A program made the translations under genes and the position numbers. Below are positions 44,330-52,822 of a stretch of 64,000 nucleotides of DNA, in pieces. This DNA comes from CBDCKN01 sp965219035 (lineage in GTDB: Bacteria; Gemmatimonadota; Gemmatimonadetes; Longimicrobiales; Gaopeijiaceae): assembly GCA_965219035.1 (NCBI GenBank), contig CBDCMR010000003.1:930001-994000 (forward strand), in the 5' to 3' direction. The notes under the pieces are model-generated. The model searched no databases and had not been told where the DNA came from. It was given only the letters and a program-made list of their open reading frames with translations. Numbering within the stretch: position 1 is the first letter of the stretch; every line of letters begins with the position of its first letter.

Positions 44330-45127
44330 TTACTGTTGGCTGGCCAGGAACTGAACCACGGCTTCCAGCTGGGCGGCCGTCAGCTGTGCTCCGAAAATCT
44401 GGGGCATGACGCCCAAGAACACCTCGTACCCCTCCGACGCGCTGGCCGAAGGATCCAAGATCGATTGCCGAATGTAGTCTGCGTCCACACGTCCGCCGAT
44501 CCCGTCGAAGGCCGGTCCCATGGGGACGCCCTCACCGTTGAGCTGGTGGCATACCAGGCAGGTGTTGGCACGCATGATCTCGAGCGGGTCCAGAGACGCG
44601 GTCGCCGAAGCCGCCGTGGCCGGCGCTGCCGCAACGGTGGACTCGGACCCTCCCCCGTCGTCGGCCACGTCGGCGCCCGTGACCGTCACCTCGCCACCCT
44701 GGGCCTGGAGGAAGGCCACCACGGACCAGATCTGCGCATTGGACAGCGATCGCCGCATGTCCGGCATGATCGGGTTAAAGCCATCCACGAGGTAGTCGCT
44801 GGGATCGGTCATGGCCGCGTACAGGTAGGCCTTGCAGCCCTGACCGCTCACCCGGCTGCCGCAACGGACTCCGATGGTGCCAACGCCGCCCTGGTCCGTG
44901 AGGAGATTCGGGGCGCGAGTCCCGAGTCCATGACATGCCACACAGCCGCCCGCACCGTTGTACAAGACCTCTCCCGACGATACCAGCTCGGCCTCCGTGA
45001 CGTTGGCTCCGAAGGTCAGCTCCTGGGGCACCTCGGACTGGACCTGGGGGATGGAGTTCGCGACGAGGGTGAAGACGGCCAGCGTCCCGATGACGACTGA
45101 CAGGATCCTCAGATTCTCTGCAAGCAT
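44330..45127 (-). CDS. Dihaem cytochrome c
   Basis: 265 residues with an N-terminal helix (ILSVVIGTLAVFTLVANSI) as signal or anchor. The first domain has GGCVACHGLG, with Met ligand in FNPIMPDMRR; after an Ala-rich linker the second has NTCLVCHQLNGEG, with Met in FLGVMPQIFG. It follows the bd-like oxidase subunit by about 60 bp and probably exchanges electrons with it. Confidence 0.85.
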   Translation of the reverse strand: MLAENLRILSVVIGTLAVFTLVANSIPQVQSEVPQELTFGANVTEAELVSSGEVLYNGAGGCVACHGLGTRAPNLLTDQGGVGTIGVRCGSRVSGQGCKAYLYAAMTDPSDYLVDGFNPIMPDMRRSLSNAQIWSVVAFLQAQGGEVTVTGADVADDGGGSESTVAAAPATAASATASLDPLEIMRANTCLVCHQLNGEGVPMGPAFDGIGGRVDADYIRQSILDPSASASEGYEVFLGVMPQIFGAQLTAAQLEAVVQFLASQQ

Positions 45128-45188
45128 CGCGTGTCTCAGTCTGCTGGGTCAGAAGTCGGGCGCAAGCCGCGAGTGCCGATTCTGCGCA

Positions 45189-46982
45189 TCAGTCGCCCGC
45201 CACCGGAGCCAGCTCCGGTTCCGACTGCACCCCGGCCCCCCCACTCGAGACCACCGGCTTCTCGGCCAGCCCGCCGAGCCAGAAGATGAAGGCCACCAGT
45301 GTCAGGAAGATCAGCACACACGCCGAGATGACTATCGAGGCATACCCCAACGCAGGCGTAGCCGCCCACTCGCTTGTGTCGCGCATCACCTCCCACACGT
45401 GCCAGTGCTGGCGGATTCCGCTGCGAGCGAAGCCCATGAGACCCATCAGCCACGTGAAGGTGACGGCGAGGACAAAGAGGGCGTACTGCGACCGGGGAGG
45501 CATCTGGCCCCACCGGATGGCTCCCCGGGACTCAGAGCCCCGGCTCAGGAAGAGGTCGATGCCGACCACGGCCGCGATGGTGAACAGGACCGCAAGCACC
45601 TGATAGACCGAGAATCCGATCCTGACGATGGCGCTGACGAAGTATCCGTAGATCCCGTAGAAGATCACGATCCCGGCCGAGATCACGAACAGCGCGCCCT
45701 GCACCATGGTCCCTGTTCGCGCCCAGCTGACCGTGGGGCGCATGTTCGCCCGCCGGTAGAGCAGGAATGACAGGAACGTCGTCAGGATCATTATGTTCAC
45801 CGCTGTGTTTTTGGCGCTCATGACCCCGAGGACACCCAGGAACGGGTGGTGCGTCCCGCCCATGGCGGCGATCTCTTCTCGGTTGGCGATCATCGTGTGG
45901 GGCGTCGCCCACACGATCACGCCCACGACGAGCACGAACAGCATGTACTTCGTGTAGGGGGTGAACCGCTCCGCCCCCGGAATCCGCCCCATTCCCACCC
46001 ACAGGTAGTAGTTGCCAGTCAGGAAGAGCACGCCGATGAGGAAGGCCTGGATTATCCAGAGCCAGCTCATGAAGCCACCCATCATGGTGATGCCCATCTG
46101 CTGGTTGAACTCGTAGACCTCACGGCCGAGGTAGTAGCCGGCGAAAGGCAGGACGATGAGTGCCCCGATGGCGATGAGGTTGCCCACGTAGCCCATCCAG
46201 TCGTAGTGGGCCCGCTCCTCATCCGTCTTGGCCATGAGGAAGCGGTAAGCGGCGTACGCCCCCACGATGGCGCCACCGAAGACCACGTTGGCGATGAAGC
46301 GGTGGACGTTGATGGGAATCCAGGTCGCGTTCGCGAAGGCGCTCCAGAACTGGACCATGGCCGGTGCCGTGTCGGGCCCGACGTCGGCGGGCGGACTCAT
46401 CATGTATGTGAGCCAGGAGTTGGCGATGAACATGACCATGGTGCCCCAGACGTTGAGCATGATGCCCAGCGACCAGTGGACCAGCTTGGCACGCCCCTTC
46501 TTCCAGCGATCCCAGCCGTAGTAGTAGAGGTAGAGCGTGAACGACTCGAAGAAGAACAGGCCCACGTATACCCACATGGAGGCCTCGAAGATCTCCGCCA
46601 AGTAGAGCCAGAGCTTGGGATAAAGCGTGATGAGCAGGAAGAGCAGGATCGCTCCCCAGATGGCCGTGGCGGAGTAGGCCACCAGGAGAAGCCGGGTGAA
46701 CTCCTTGGAGAGCTTGTCGTACTTCTCCTCGCCCCCGAAGATGCCGATGGCCTCGACCACCACGGCGAACATGGGAACGCCAAGTACGAAGGCGGCGAAG
46801 AGAAGGTGCACCTGTGCCGCCACCCAGATCGCGACCCGACTCCCGACCAGTGGGAAATCACCGTACTCGCGGGCAACGGCCGCATCCTGTGCCCAGGCGA
46901 CCTCCGGGAAGATGTGGAAGGCCAGGCCCATCAGGCCCAGGGCTCCCAGGAGCTTCAAAGCCATACTAGGGCGTGGGCTCAC
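45189..46982 (-). CDS. bd-like oxidase subunit (CydA-related), no CydB partner
   Basis: 597 residues with about 14 predicted helices. The CydA-like part has a His at the start of a helix (VAAQVHLLFAAFVLGVPMFA), and NVHRFIANVVFGGAIVGAY with a second haem-ligand His. I do not see the GRQPW motif or the quinol-binding Q-loop of true CydA. The C-terminal third adds helices not found in classical CydA (usually 450-530 residues). The start overlaps the radical SAM stop by four bases. Comparable 'bd-like' proteins are known from Nitrospira-type genomes with cytochromes c next to them. Whether it reduces oxygen or is a cytochrome c/quinone exchanger is unknown. Confidence 0.75.
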   Translation of the reverse strand: MSPRPSMALKLLGALGLMGLAFHIFPEVAWAQDAAVAREYGDFPLVGSRVAIWVAAQVHLLFAAFVLGVPMFAVVVEAIGIFGGEEKYDKLSKEFTRLLLVAYSATAIWGAILLFLLITLYPKLWLYLAEIFEASMWVYVGLFFFESFTLYLYYYGWDRWKKGRAKLVHWSLGIMLNVWGTMVMFIANSWLTYMMSPPADVGPDTAPAMVQFWSAFANATWIPINVHRFIANVVFGGAIVGAYAAYRFLMAKTDEERAHYDWMGYVGNLIAIGALIVLPFAGYYLGREVYEFNQQMGITMMGGFMSWLWIIQAFLIGVLFLTGNYYLWVGMGRIPGAERFTPYTKYMLFVLVVGVIVWATPHTMIANREEIAAMGGTHHPFLGVLGVMSAKNTAVNIMILTTFLSFLLYRRANMRPTVSWARTGTMVQGALFVISAGIVIFYGIYGYFVSAIVRIGFSVYQVLAVLFTIAAVVGIDLFLSRGSESRGAIRWGQMPPRSQYALFVLAVTFTWLMGLMGFARSGIRQHWHVWEVMRDTSEWAATPALGYASIVISACVLIFLTLVAFIFWLGGLAEKPVVSSGGAGVQSEPELAPVAGD

Positions 46983-48358
46983 GCCGATCCTCCTCTGCCG
47001 AGGAAGAACGGAAGCTTTTTCGAGAAGTCAACGGGAAGGCTCTTACGGACCTGGTCCACGACCTCTGTATCTACGCGGGCATATCCCCTCTCGAGGGCAA
47101 ATTTTTCCACGCGGGCCGTCACTACTCCACGGACGAAGCTCGGCACTCGCTCCATGCGGGCTCTGGCCTCCGGGGACCAAGACAATTCAGACGTGACCGG
47201 CTGACCGTATGAAACACGATCCCCCGGACTCACCAGGGGTGCCTCGCCCGTAGGCTCGTAAACGCACGAGTCGTCCGGGCCCATGAAATCGCCGCCGTCG
47301 GCATAGGCGCGGGCACGGCAACCACCGCACACCTCGCGATACTCGCACCGGCCGCAGCGCCCCGAGAGGCTTCCGGATCGGAGATCTGTGAAGACCTCCG
47401 ACGTTCTCCAGATCGTCTGGAAGCTGTCCGTCATGAGGTCACCGGCCACGACGGGCATGTAGGGGCAGGGAGTCACCTTCCCTTCGGGAGTGATGCGGAC
47501 GTAGTGCACGCCACATGGGCACCGGGTCTCGTAGTTGAGCAGGGGCGAATCCGGATCCCCCTGCAGCACATGGCGCATGAGCTGTGGCTGGCACTTGGAG
47601 CGCACCATCATCCGGCCGCGGTAGGTCCCCTCCAGCTCGACCAGCTCCTTCAGGATGTCGTCGTTCTCGGACGGGGACATGCCGCGCATGTGCTCGGCTC
47701 TTCCGGTGGGAACCACGAAGTAGACGTTGAAGGAGACGGCTCCCGCCGCCGCAGACCAGCGCGCCAGCGCGGCGATTTCATGACGGTTCCCGGTGGTCAC
47801 AGTGGTCTGGATGACGAAATCGAGCTCACGGCGGGCACAGCGCTCGACGGCCGCCATGGTATCGGCCAGTGCGCCGCCCCCGTGGCGGAAGCGATCGTGA
47901 TATTCGGACCGAAGCGAGTCGATACTCACCGCTACGCCCTTGATTCCCGCCGCCATCAAAGACTCGATGCGCTCGTCGGTGAGCCCGATGCCGTTGGTCC
48001 CGACGACCACCGTCGCGCCAAGGGACGTGGCTCTCTCGGCGAGAGCCTCCAGATCGTCCCGAACCAGGGGCTCCCCACCGGTCAGGATCAGCATGGGGTT
48101 GGGATTGACCTCGAGGATCTCGTCCATGATCCGGAAGCACTGCTCCGTGGAGAGCTCCTCGGAGGCAAGGTGCCACGCTCCGGCGGAGATGTAGCAGTGC
48201 GCGCACTCGAGGTTGCAGCGTTTCGTCAGGTTCCAGGCGACGATGTGGGGGACATAGCTCTCCCCCTCGCCTCCGAGCCGAGGCTCTTCCCGACCGACCG
48301 GGGTCGGCCGTGACAGTGTCGCCGCCGAGGAGCGCGTACGGTCCAGGCCGCGGATCAC
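46979..48358 (-). CDS. Radical SAM/SPASM enzyme (NirJ/AhbD-like) with C-terminal PCP_red domain
   Basis: 459 residues from the GTG at 48358, which overlaps the Usp gene stop as GTGA. The radical SAM cluster is C48-x3-C52-x2-C55 in AWNLTKRCNLECAHCYISAG, followed by LTGGEPL and AVSIDSL. A SPASM region carries further cysteines (TRCPCGVHY, VTPCPYMPV, GRCGRCEYREVCGGCRARAY). The layout matches haem-biosynthesis radical SAM enzymes (NirJ, AhbD) more than peptide maturases. Residues about 392-441 (SWSPEARARMERVPSFVRGV) are a PCP_red domain. Its product is unknown; modification of a tetrapyrrole or of an oxidase cofactor is inference. Confidence 0.85.
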   Translation of the reverse strand: MIRGLDRTRSSAATLSRPTPVGREEPRLGGEGESYVPHIVAWNLTKRCNLECAHCYISAGAWHLASEELSTEQCFRIMDEILEVNPNPMLILTGGEPLVRDDLEALAERATSLGATVVVGTNGIGLTDERIESLMAAGIKGVAVSIDSLRSEYHDRFRHGGGALADTMAAVERCARRELDFVIQTTVTTGNRHEIAALARWSAAAGAVSFNVYFVVPTGRAEHMRGMSPSENDDILKELVELEGTYRGRMMVRSKCQPQLMRHVLQGDPDSPLLNYETRCPCGVHYVRITPEGKVTPCPYMPVVAGDLMTDSFQTIWRTSEVFTDLRSGSLSGRCGRCEYREVCGGCRARAYADGGDFMGPDDSCVYEPTGEAPLVSPGDRVSYGQPVTSELSWSPEARARMERVPSFVRGVVTARVEKFALERGYARVDTEVVDQVRKSLPVDFSKKLPFFLGRGGSA

Positions 48359-50496
48359 GCTTCGCCGGCCTCTTCGCTCATGAACTGCTCGATGGCGGCC
48401 TTGGCGTCGTCGGGCGAGACGGTCTTGAGGTCTACCGGACACTGGTCCGCCGCTTCCGCCACATCGCGGATGGGGCAGCGTTTCACGCCGCTGGCCTTGG
48501 CCTCCTCGATGAACCTCCGCATCTCGGGGGTGAGGCCGTCGACTCCTTCCGCCTCCGCCCTGATCTGCTTGGTCTGGAGCTCGCGGAACATGACCAGCAT
48601 GGTGTCCATGTCGAACTCGTCCGCCTCGATCATGGCTTGCTTGTTCTCGTCCATGACCGGCGTCGTCACACGCCAGAAGTCATGCTCACGGGCGAAGCGC
48701 TCCACGGTGTTGCGGGCCAGGGGCCGGGCGATGAGAGGAACGAGCCTGAGTCGTTCGAAGGCCTCCTGGGTCCACTGGATGGGATCCTTGGCCGTTCGCT
48801 CGCGGCTCTCGACGTGTCCCGTGTAGGGACACTTCGCCGAGACCATGGCGACCTCCGGCAGCGGGTCCGCGTCCAGACCCTCCACCACCGTGCGCTTCAT
48901 CGCCTCTTCGGCCTTCACCTCGGCGAGGGCGATCTCTTCCGCGGTGCCGATACCCATGATCAGCTGCATATGCGTAGGCAGGAGCTTCTGGATGGCCTCG
49001 TCCAGCCGCGCGCTGGTCACCATGGGGAGGCCGTCGGCTCCCAGGGGAGGCACGGCGGCACCCGGCTCGGCAGGGGGGTCGGTCCCGGCCGAGTCGCTCG
49101 GCCCGGACACGCCGTTCCACCTGGCACCCTCCGAGGCGCTGCCACGCGCCGGCGGGAGTGGGTCCTCCCGGTACGTGCCGTTGGCCCCGGGTCCGTAGTT
49201 GTCGAGGACGTACTCCTCCACCGCCTTGCGCGCGATGCCGAGTGCGAAAGGAGGCACGCGCAGGATCCGGACCTCCGGGTCGGGCGACCACTCCAGGCCC
49301 GCTTCGCCGTCCTCCTCGATCCACGGGATGTCGTCCGGACGGACGTCCAGAGTGCCCACGAGAAGGATGTTACCGGGGGCGAGCCTGCACAGGTTGTCCG
49401 CCTGCGAGCCCATGTCGGTGTCTTCGACACGGTGCCCGCCGTGACGTGCCAGGACCAGGAGGCTGGGCTTGATCTCTTCGATCCATTGGAGGATGCACTG
49501 GAAGGGCTTTCCGATGAGGATCTGCGTCTCCACCTCCACGTCGGGGAACTCGTCGGCCATGACCTGAGCGCGCTTGAGGTTGGCCTGGGCGAGCTTCAGG
49601 AGGCCCTTGTCGATGATGTTGTTGTGGAGCTCCTCCTGCTCCTCGAACTTGAACACCTTCGAGGCCTGCGCCGAGAGGATGTCCTTGATGTTGCCGAAGA
49701 CGGCGTGGTGGTACTCGACGTCGAAGGCAGAGCAGACGTGGAGCTTCGCACCGAACTCCCGGGCCATCTCGAGCGCCAGGCGCATGGCCTTGTAGGAGTA
49801 GGACGAACCGTCGACGCAGACGATCCAATTGCCGTTCTCCAGCGGTCTCTCGTCTCTGATGAGGAGGGTGTCCTTCTCGACCTCGCGGATCACCCGGGAG
49901 ACCATCCCGCCCAACTGGGAGTATGGCTGTTTGCCGATGCCGTGGGCTCCGATGACCAACAAGTCGTATTGGCGACCACTCGAGCCGGCCAGCTTCTCGT
50001 CCTGCTCTTCATCTTCGGCCACGATTCGGCCGTCCTCGCCTATCTTCACATCGCTCCGGACCGTCGCTCCCCCGTCGTACTTGTCGGCGATGTTCGGGTC
50101 GAAGCCGATGAGGCTTGGCAGTCGTCCGCTGCCACCGTTGGCTTCACGGATTACCTCCTCGTAATTGATTCCTTCGAGGAGCTGCCTGGTGAGGAGGACG
50201 CCTGCGGAGTCGCAGGCCTTCGCCGTCTGGTCGAGGAAAGAATCTGAGATGAGCTGGAGGCCCTTCTCGATCAGCTTGTCATGGATCTTCCTCTGTCGCT
50301 TGATCTCCTGGGCGGTCTGGAACTGGGCCGGGAGGCCGGTTTCCAGCTGTCGAAAGCGAACGTCGTGTAGGCGGGCGGCATAGACGTGGTTTCCGGTGAT
50401 CCGTCCGTCGAAGCGGGAACAGACCTCGATGGCCCGGTCCACGGCCCAATAGGAATGGTGGGAGTTGTCGACTGGTACGAAGACTTCACGGTACAT
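48355..50496 (-). CDS. Tandem universal stress protein with two PCP_red domains
   Basis: 713 residues from ATG 50496 (CGAGGT five bases upstream; another ATG at 50511 has less support). Two Usp domains (YREVFVPVDNSHHSYWAVDR and LVIGAHGIG; WIVCVDGSSYSYKAMRLALE and LLVLARHGGHR) fill residues 1-390. Then come PCP_red-like segments: EWSPDPEVRILRVPPFALGI (from about 402, its last helix apparently moved to about 493 by a Pro/Gly-rich insert) and IQWTQEAFERLRLVPLIARP (from about 573). Cysteines in AKCPYTGH, KRCPIRD and DQCPVD may bind metal. This is an unusual architecture, coupled by overlap to the radical SAM gene. Role unknown; sensing or scaffolding is a guess. Confidence 0.8.
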   Translation of the reverse strand: MYREVFVPVDNSHHSYWAVDRAIEVCSRFDGRITGNHVYAARLHDVRFRQLETGLPAQFQTAQEIKRQRKIHDKLIEKGLQLISDSFLDQTAKACDSAGVLLTRQLLEGINYEEVIREANGGSGRLPSLIGFDPNIADKYDGGATVRSDVKIGEDGRIVAEDEEQDEKLAGSSGRQYDLLVIGAHGIGKQPYSQLGGMVSRVIREVEKDTLLIRDERPLENGNWIVCVDGSSYSYKAMRLALEMAREFGAKLHVCSAFDVEYHHAVFGNIKDILSAQASKVFKFEEQEELHNNIIDKGLLKLAQANLKRAQVMADEFPDVEVETQILIGKPFQCILQWIEEIKPSLLVLARHGGHRVEDTDMGSQADNLCRLAPGNILLVGTLDVRPDDIPWIEEDGEAGLEWSPDPEVRILRVPPFALGIARKAVEEYVLDNYGPGANGTYREDPLPPARGSASEGARWNGVSGPSDSAGTDPPAEPGAAVPPLGADGLPMVTSARLDEAIQKLLPTHMQLIMGIGTAEEIALAEVKAEEAMKRTVVEGLDADPLPEVAMVSAKCPYTGHVESRERTAKDPIQWTQEAFERLRLVPLIARPLARNTVERFAREHDFWRVTTPVMDENKQAMIEADEFDMDTMLVMFRELQTKQIRAEAEGVDGLTPEMRRFIEEAKASGVKRCPIRDVAEAADQCPVDLKTVSPDDAKAAIEQFMSEEAGEA

Positions 50497-50529
50497 AAAT
50501 ACCTCGGGCATAGCCCTTTAGCCGAGCGT

Positions 50530-50551
50530 AATAAAGGGGTCGGCAGACCCC
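50530..50551 (-). terminator. Possible intrinsic terminator or leader hairpin before the Usp gene
   Basis: Read on the minus strand, GGGGTCTGCCGACCCC forms a six-pair stem with a four-base loop and is followed by TTTATT. It lies between the PCP_red zinc-ribbon gene and the Usp gene, so it could end the upstream transcript or act in the Usp leader. The T tract is weak. Confidence 0.4.
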
Positions 50552-50733
50552 CCGCGACCCGATGTATGGTGACGTGCTTTTCAGTCTCGGGGATATCACG
50601 AATCCTACCGGGGGCCAGTATACCCGGCCTTTCTGAGACCTGTCAATAAACGCGGACGGGCACTGATACCGTGTGGGAAATCCCCATGTTAATCACGGCA
50701 TCAGGGCCATGCACGCATGTCCAATATGGTCCC

Positions 50734-51204
50734 CTACATGCCCTCCAGGCCCAACTCCGTCCGAGCCCGGTCCATGACCTCGGGCGTTATCTCGGCTACC
50801 GCGTGCTCCTTGGCCCAGTCGACGTAGATCCGCTTCACCATCCCGCGGACGAAGCTGGGGACCTTCTGCATCCGCTCGGTCGCCTCGGGGCTCCATAGGA
50901 TCGAACCGGCCTGGGAAGCTTGCTCGGCCGGCTGTCTGGGGATGTCCTCCGGTATGCCGAACGCCTTCTCTCTCCCCCCCTCCAGAGAGCTGCGAACCAT
51001 CTCGAGGGGTTGAGCGGGCACCTCTCGCCCGCCGATCTTTATCCCCAGGCTCGACACGAGCTGCGTCTCCATGGGGTTCGTGAGCATGGCCACCTCCCTC
51101 CCGCACGAGCCGCAGGAGAACACGGCGGCCAGGGTGCCGTCACCAGGAAGCTGCCGCTCGGCGAAGTCCATGACGTTGTCACAGTCAACGCAGAGGAACT
51201 TCAT
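50734..51204 (-). CDS. Zinc-ribbon protein with PCP_red domain
   Basis: 156 residues. FLCVDCDNVM and FSCGSCGREV give a CxxC...CxxC zinc ribbon (residues 5-33). Residues about 102-156 (ILWSPEATERMQKVPSFVRG, then AKEHAVAEITPEVMDRAR) are the clearest PCP_red domain of the window; in the protochlorophyllide reductase B subunit this domain helps hold the substrate. It overlaps the Mrp-type ATPase gene by four bases, so the two are co-translated and probably work together. No photosynthesis gene is nearby. Confidence 0.8.
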   Translation of the reverse strand: MKFLCVDCDNVMDFAERQLPGDGTLAAVFSCGSCGREVAMLTNPMETQLVSSLGIKIGGREVPAQPLEMVRSSLEGGREKAFGIPEDIPRQPAEQASQAGSILWSPEATERMQKVPSFVRGMVKRIYVDWAKEHAVAEITPEVMDRARTELGLEGM

Positions 51205-52100
51205 CGGGCGCTCCCCTCCATCGCGGCAGCGACCCTGCCCGCGAGGGCGAGGAGGGCGCGGCTGGAAGCCGCCTCCGGATCTTCCCTTACCAGAGGCGAT
51301 CCCAGGTCGGTGGAGGCCCCAAGGCGTGCGTCGAACGGAATGTCGGCCCAGAGCGGCACGCCCGACTCCTCGGCGAGGCGTCGTGCGCCGTTCCCGCTGA
51401 ACAGCTGAGACGCGTGACCGCAGGACGGGCAGACGTGCTCCGTCATATTCGCCACGAGGGCCACCGTCGAGACTTCCGCCTCGCGCGCCATCCGCACCGA
51501 CTTCGACACGACGAAGCGGGCCGCCTCCGACGGCGTCGTCACGAGGAGCATCTGGTGGAGGCCCGGGACCAGCTCGAGAAGCCGCGCGATCTTGTCCGTT
51601 CCGGGTGGTACGTCCACCAGCAGAACGTCTAGGTCACCCCAGGCCACGTCACCCAGAAACTCCCTTAGAGCGCCGGTCTCCATGGTGCTCTGCCATATGA
51701 ACCGACCGGTGGACGGCTCGCGCCAGCGAAGCGGTGCGTCCTCGTCCTGCTGGAGCAGCTCCATCGACATGACCCGGACGCCGGTGGGGCTCAGGGCCGG
51801 CTCCACACCATCTGATCGATCGACGAGGCGGCTACCGGAAACCCCCAGCATCCGGCCCAGGGAAGGGCCGTTGAGGTCCGCGTCCGCCGCCCCGACCTCC
51901 AGTCCTCGTTGGGCCAGGGCGGCGGCCAGGTTCGCGGTGACGGCGCTCTTTCCCACCCCACCCTTGCCGCTGGCGACGGCGACCACCGACCCTACCCGGA
52001 AGAGGCGGTCCGCCAGTCGCTGGTTCTGCTCGACTACCTGCTCGAGGAGCTGCGATCCCGTCTCGTGGGTGACCTCCTGGTACGTCCGGATCTTCCGCAT
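51201..52100 (-). CDS. Mrp/NBP35-family P-loop ATPase (Fe-S cluster carrier)
   Basis: 299 residues. The deviant Walker A VASGKGGVGKSAVTANLA (about 41-58), ADLNGPSLGRMLG, DVLLVDVPPGTDK (Walker B) and the paired cysteines in HVCPSCGHASQLF identify the Mrp/ApbC group, which binds and passes on 4Fe-4S clusters as a dimer. It is the first gene of the PCP_red/oxidase run and overlaps the zinc-ribbon gene. Fe-S supply for the radical SAM enzyme is a reasonable inference. An inverted-repeat element begins one base upstream of its start codon. Confidence 0.9.
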   Translation of the reverse strand: MRKIRTYQEVTHETGSQLLEQVVEQNQRLADRLFRVGSVVAVASGKGGVGKSAVTANLAAALAQRGLEVGAADADLNGPSLGRMLGVSGSRLVDRSDGVEPALSPTGVRVMSMELLQQDEDAPLRWREPSTGRFIWQSTMETGALREFLGDVAWGDLDVLLVDVPPGTDKIARLLELVPGLHQMLLVTTPSEAARFVVSKSVRMAREAEVSTVALVANMTEHVCPSCGHASQLFSGNGARRLAEESGVPLWADIPFDARLGASTDLGSPLVREDPEAASSRALLALAGRVAAAMEGSAR

Positions 52101-52267
52101 CTAGTGTCCGTTGCCGAAGTTCGCGAGCCACCAAGAGGGTCGGGGCGCCGTGGGATCAAGGCGGGACGACGCGGCGTAGCGCAAGCTACGGTAAGGAGTC
52201 CCAACGCCGAGCCCACGGATGCACCGTGCCCTCGACTGGCCGAGACACTTTGGCAACGGGACACTAG
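52101..52267. repeat. MITE-like element, repeat family B, complete 167-bp copy
   Basis: The ends are inverted repeats: CTAGTGTCCGTTGCCGAAG on the left, and its near complement CTTTGGCAACGGGACACTAG on the right. The interior shares GCGAGCCACCAAGAGGGTCG and CTCGACTGGCCGAGACA with the copy at 60351-60441, plus about 75 bp that the other copy lacks. It has no coding capacity and sits between mrp and the ferredoxin gene. Confidence 0.75.
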
Positions 52268-52285
52268 ATTGGCAACAGTCACCGG

Positions 52286-52531
52286 CTACGGGACGAGCTG
52301 CGCTCCGTCCTCGTCCAAGGCCGTCAGAGCGTCGACCGGGCAGGACGAGCAGGCGTCGAGCAGCACCTCCCGGTCCACGGCGGGATCGCCCGTCCTGAAC
52401 ACGGCGATGCCTTGGTCGTCGAGCTCGAACATGTCCGGGGCGACATCGATGCAGTCGCCGAACCCCACGCACAGGTCCCGTTCGATCCGGATCGTGAGAC
52501 CCGCGAGAGAAAGCTCGGAAATGTTGCTCAA
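52286..52531 (-). CDS. Small ferredoxin, 3Fe-4S/4Fe-4S type
   Basis: 81 residues from a TTG at 52531 with GAGGCGGAA just upstream; the longer frame to 52651 runs through tandem repeats and is unlikely. RDLCVGFGDCIDVAPDMFEL and DACSSCPVDALTAL give Cys-x5-Cys...Cys-x2-Cys-Pro, the pattern of single-cluster ferredoxins of the SoyB/P450-donor group. It heads towards the Mrp gene with only the repeat element between, so it may belong to the same cluster. Confidence 0.75.
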   Translation of the reverse strand: MSNISELSLAGLTIRIERDLCVGFGDCIDVAPDMFELDDQGIAVFRTGDPAVDREVLLDACSSCPVDALTALDEDGAQLVP

Positions 52532-52620
52532 TTCCGCCTCGGCGAAAGATGAGATGAGGGATCTGCTCGTCGGGGTGATAAGGGGGGTTAACGTGTTCGG
52601 AGCGAGCGGGGCGGGCAAGG

Positions 52621-52675
52621 GGTGAGCAACTGGTGGGCAACTGGTGAGCATCGGGTGAGCAACGGGTGAGCATCA
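52621..52675 (+). repeat. Five tandem 11-bp repeats
   Basis: GGTGAGCAACT, GGTGGGCAACT, GGTGAGCATCG, GGTGAGCAACG and GGTGAGCATCA follow each other without a gap. They lie upstream of the ferredoxin gene and before the divergent DUF481 gene. Confidence 0.85.
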
Positions 52676-52822
52676 CTCATTTCCGTGTGAGTCTCGGGAT
52701 GCGAACACCCATTCTGTGGCGGGGTAGTCCGTGGCCGTTCCAGAACACCTGGTGCGGGCGCGCGGCTGATTACGGGTGCACGTCCGTGAGGAGCGGACAC
52801 GTTTCTTTACGGAGAGTCGCAC

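Noticed and set aside
45189..46982. Classical cytochrome bd quinol oxidase cydA
   Set aside because: No cydB follows, and the GRQPW motif and Q-loop are not seen; called bd-like only.
46979..51204. Photosynthesis gene cluster, because of PCP_red domains
   Set aside because: No bchB/chlB body, bchL, bchN or reaction-centre gene is present; only the small C-terminal domain is shared.
52532..52651. Longer ferredoxin start
   Set aside because: The extra 40 codons translate the 11-bp tandem repeats and a proline-rich stretch; the TTG with a good ribosome site is preferred.
52621..52675. CRISPR array
   Set aside because: The 11-bp units are contiguous with no spacers, and no cas gene is present.
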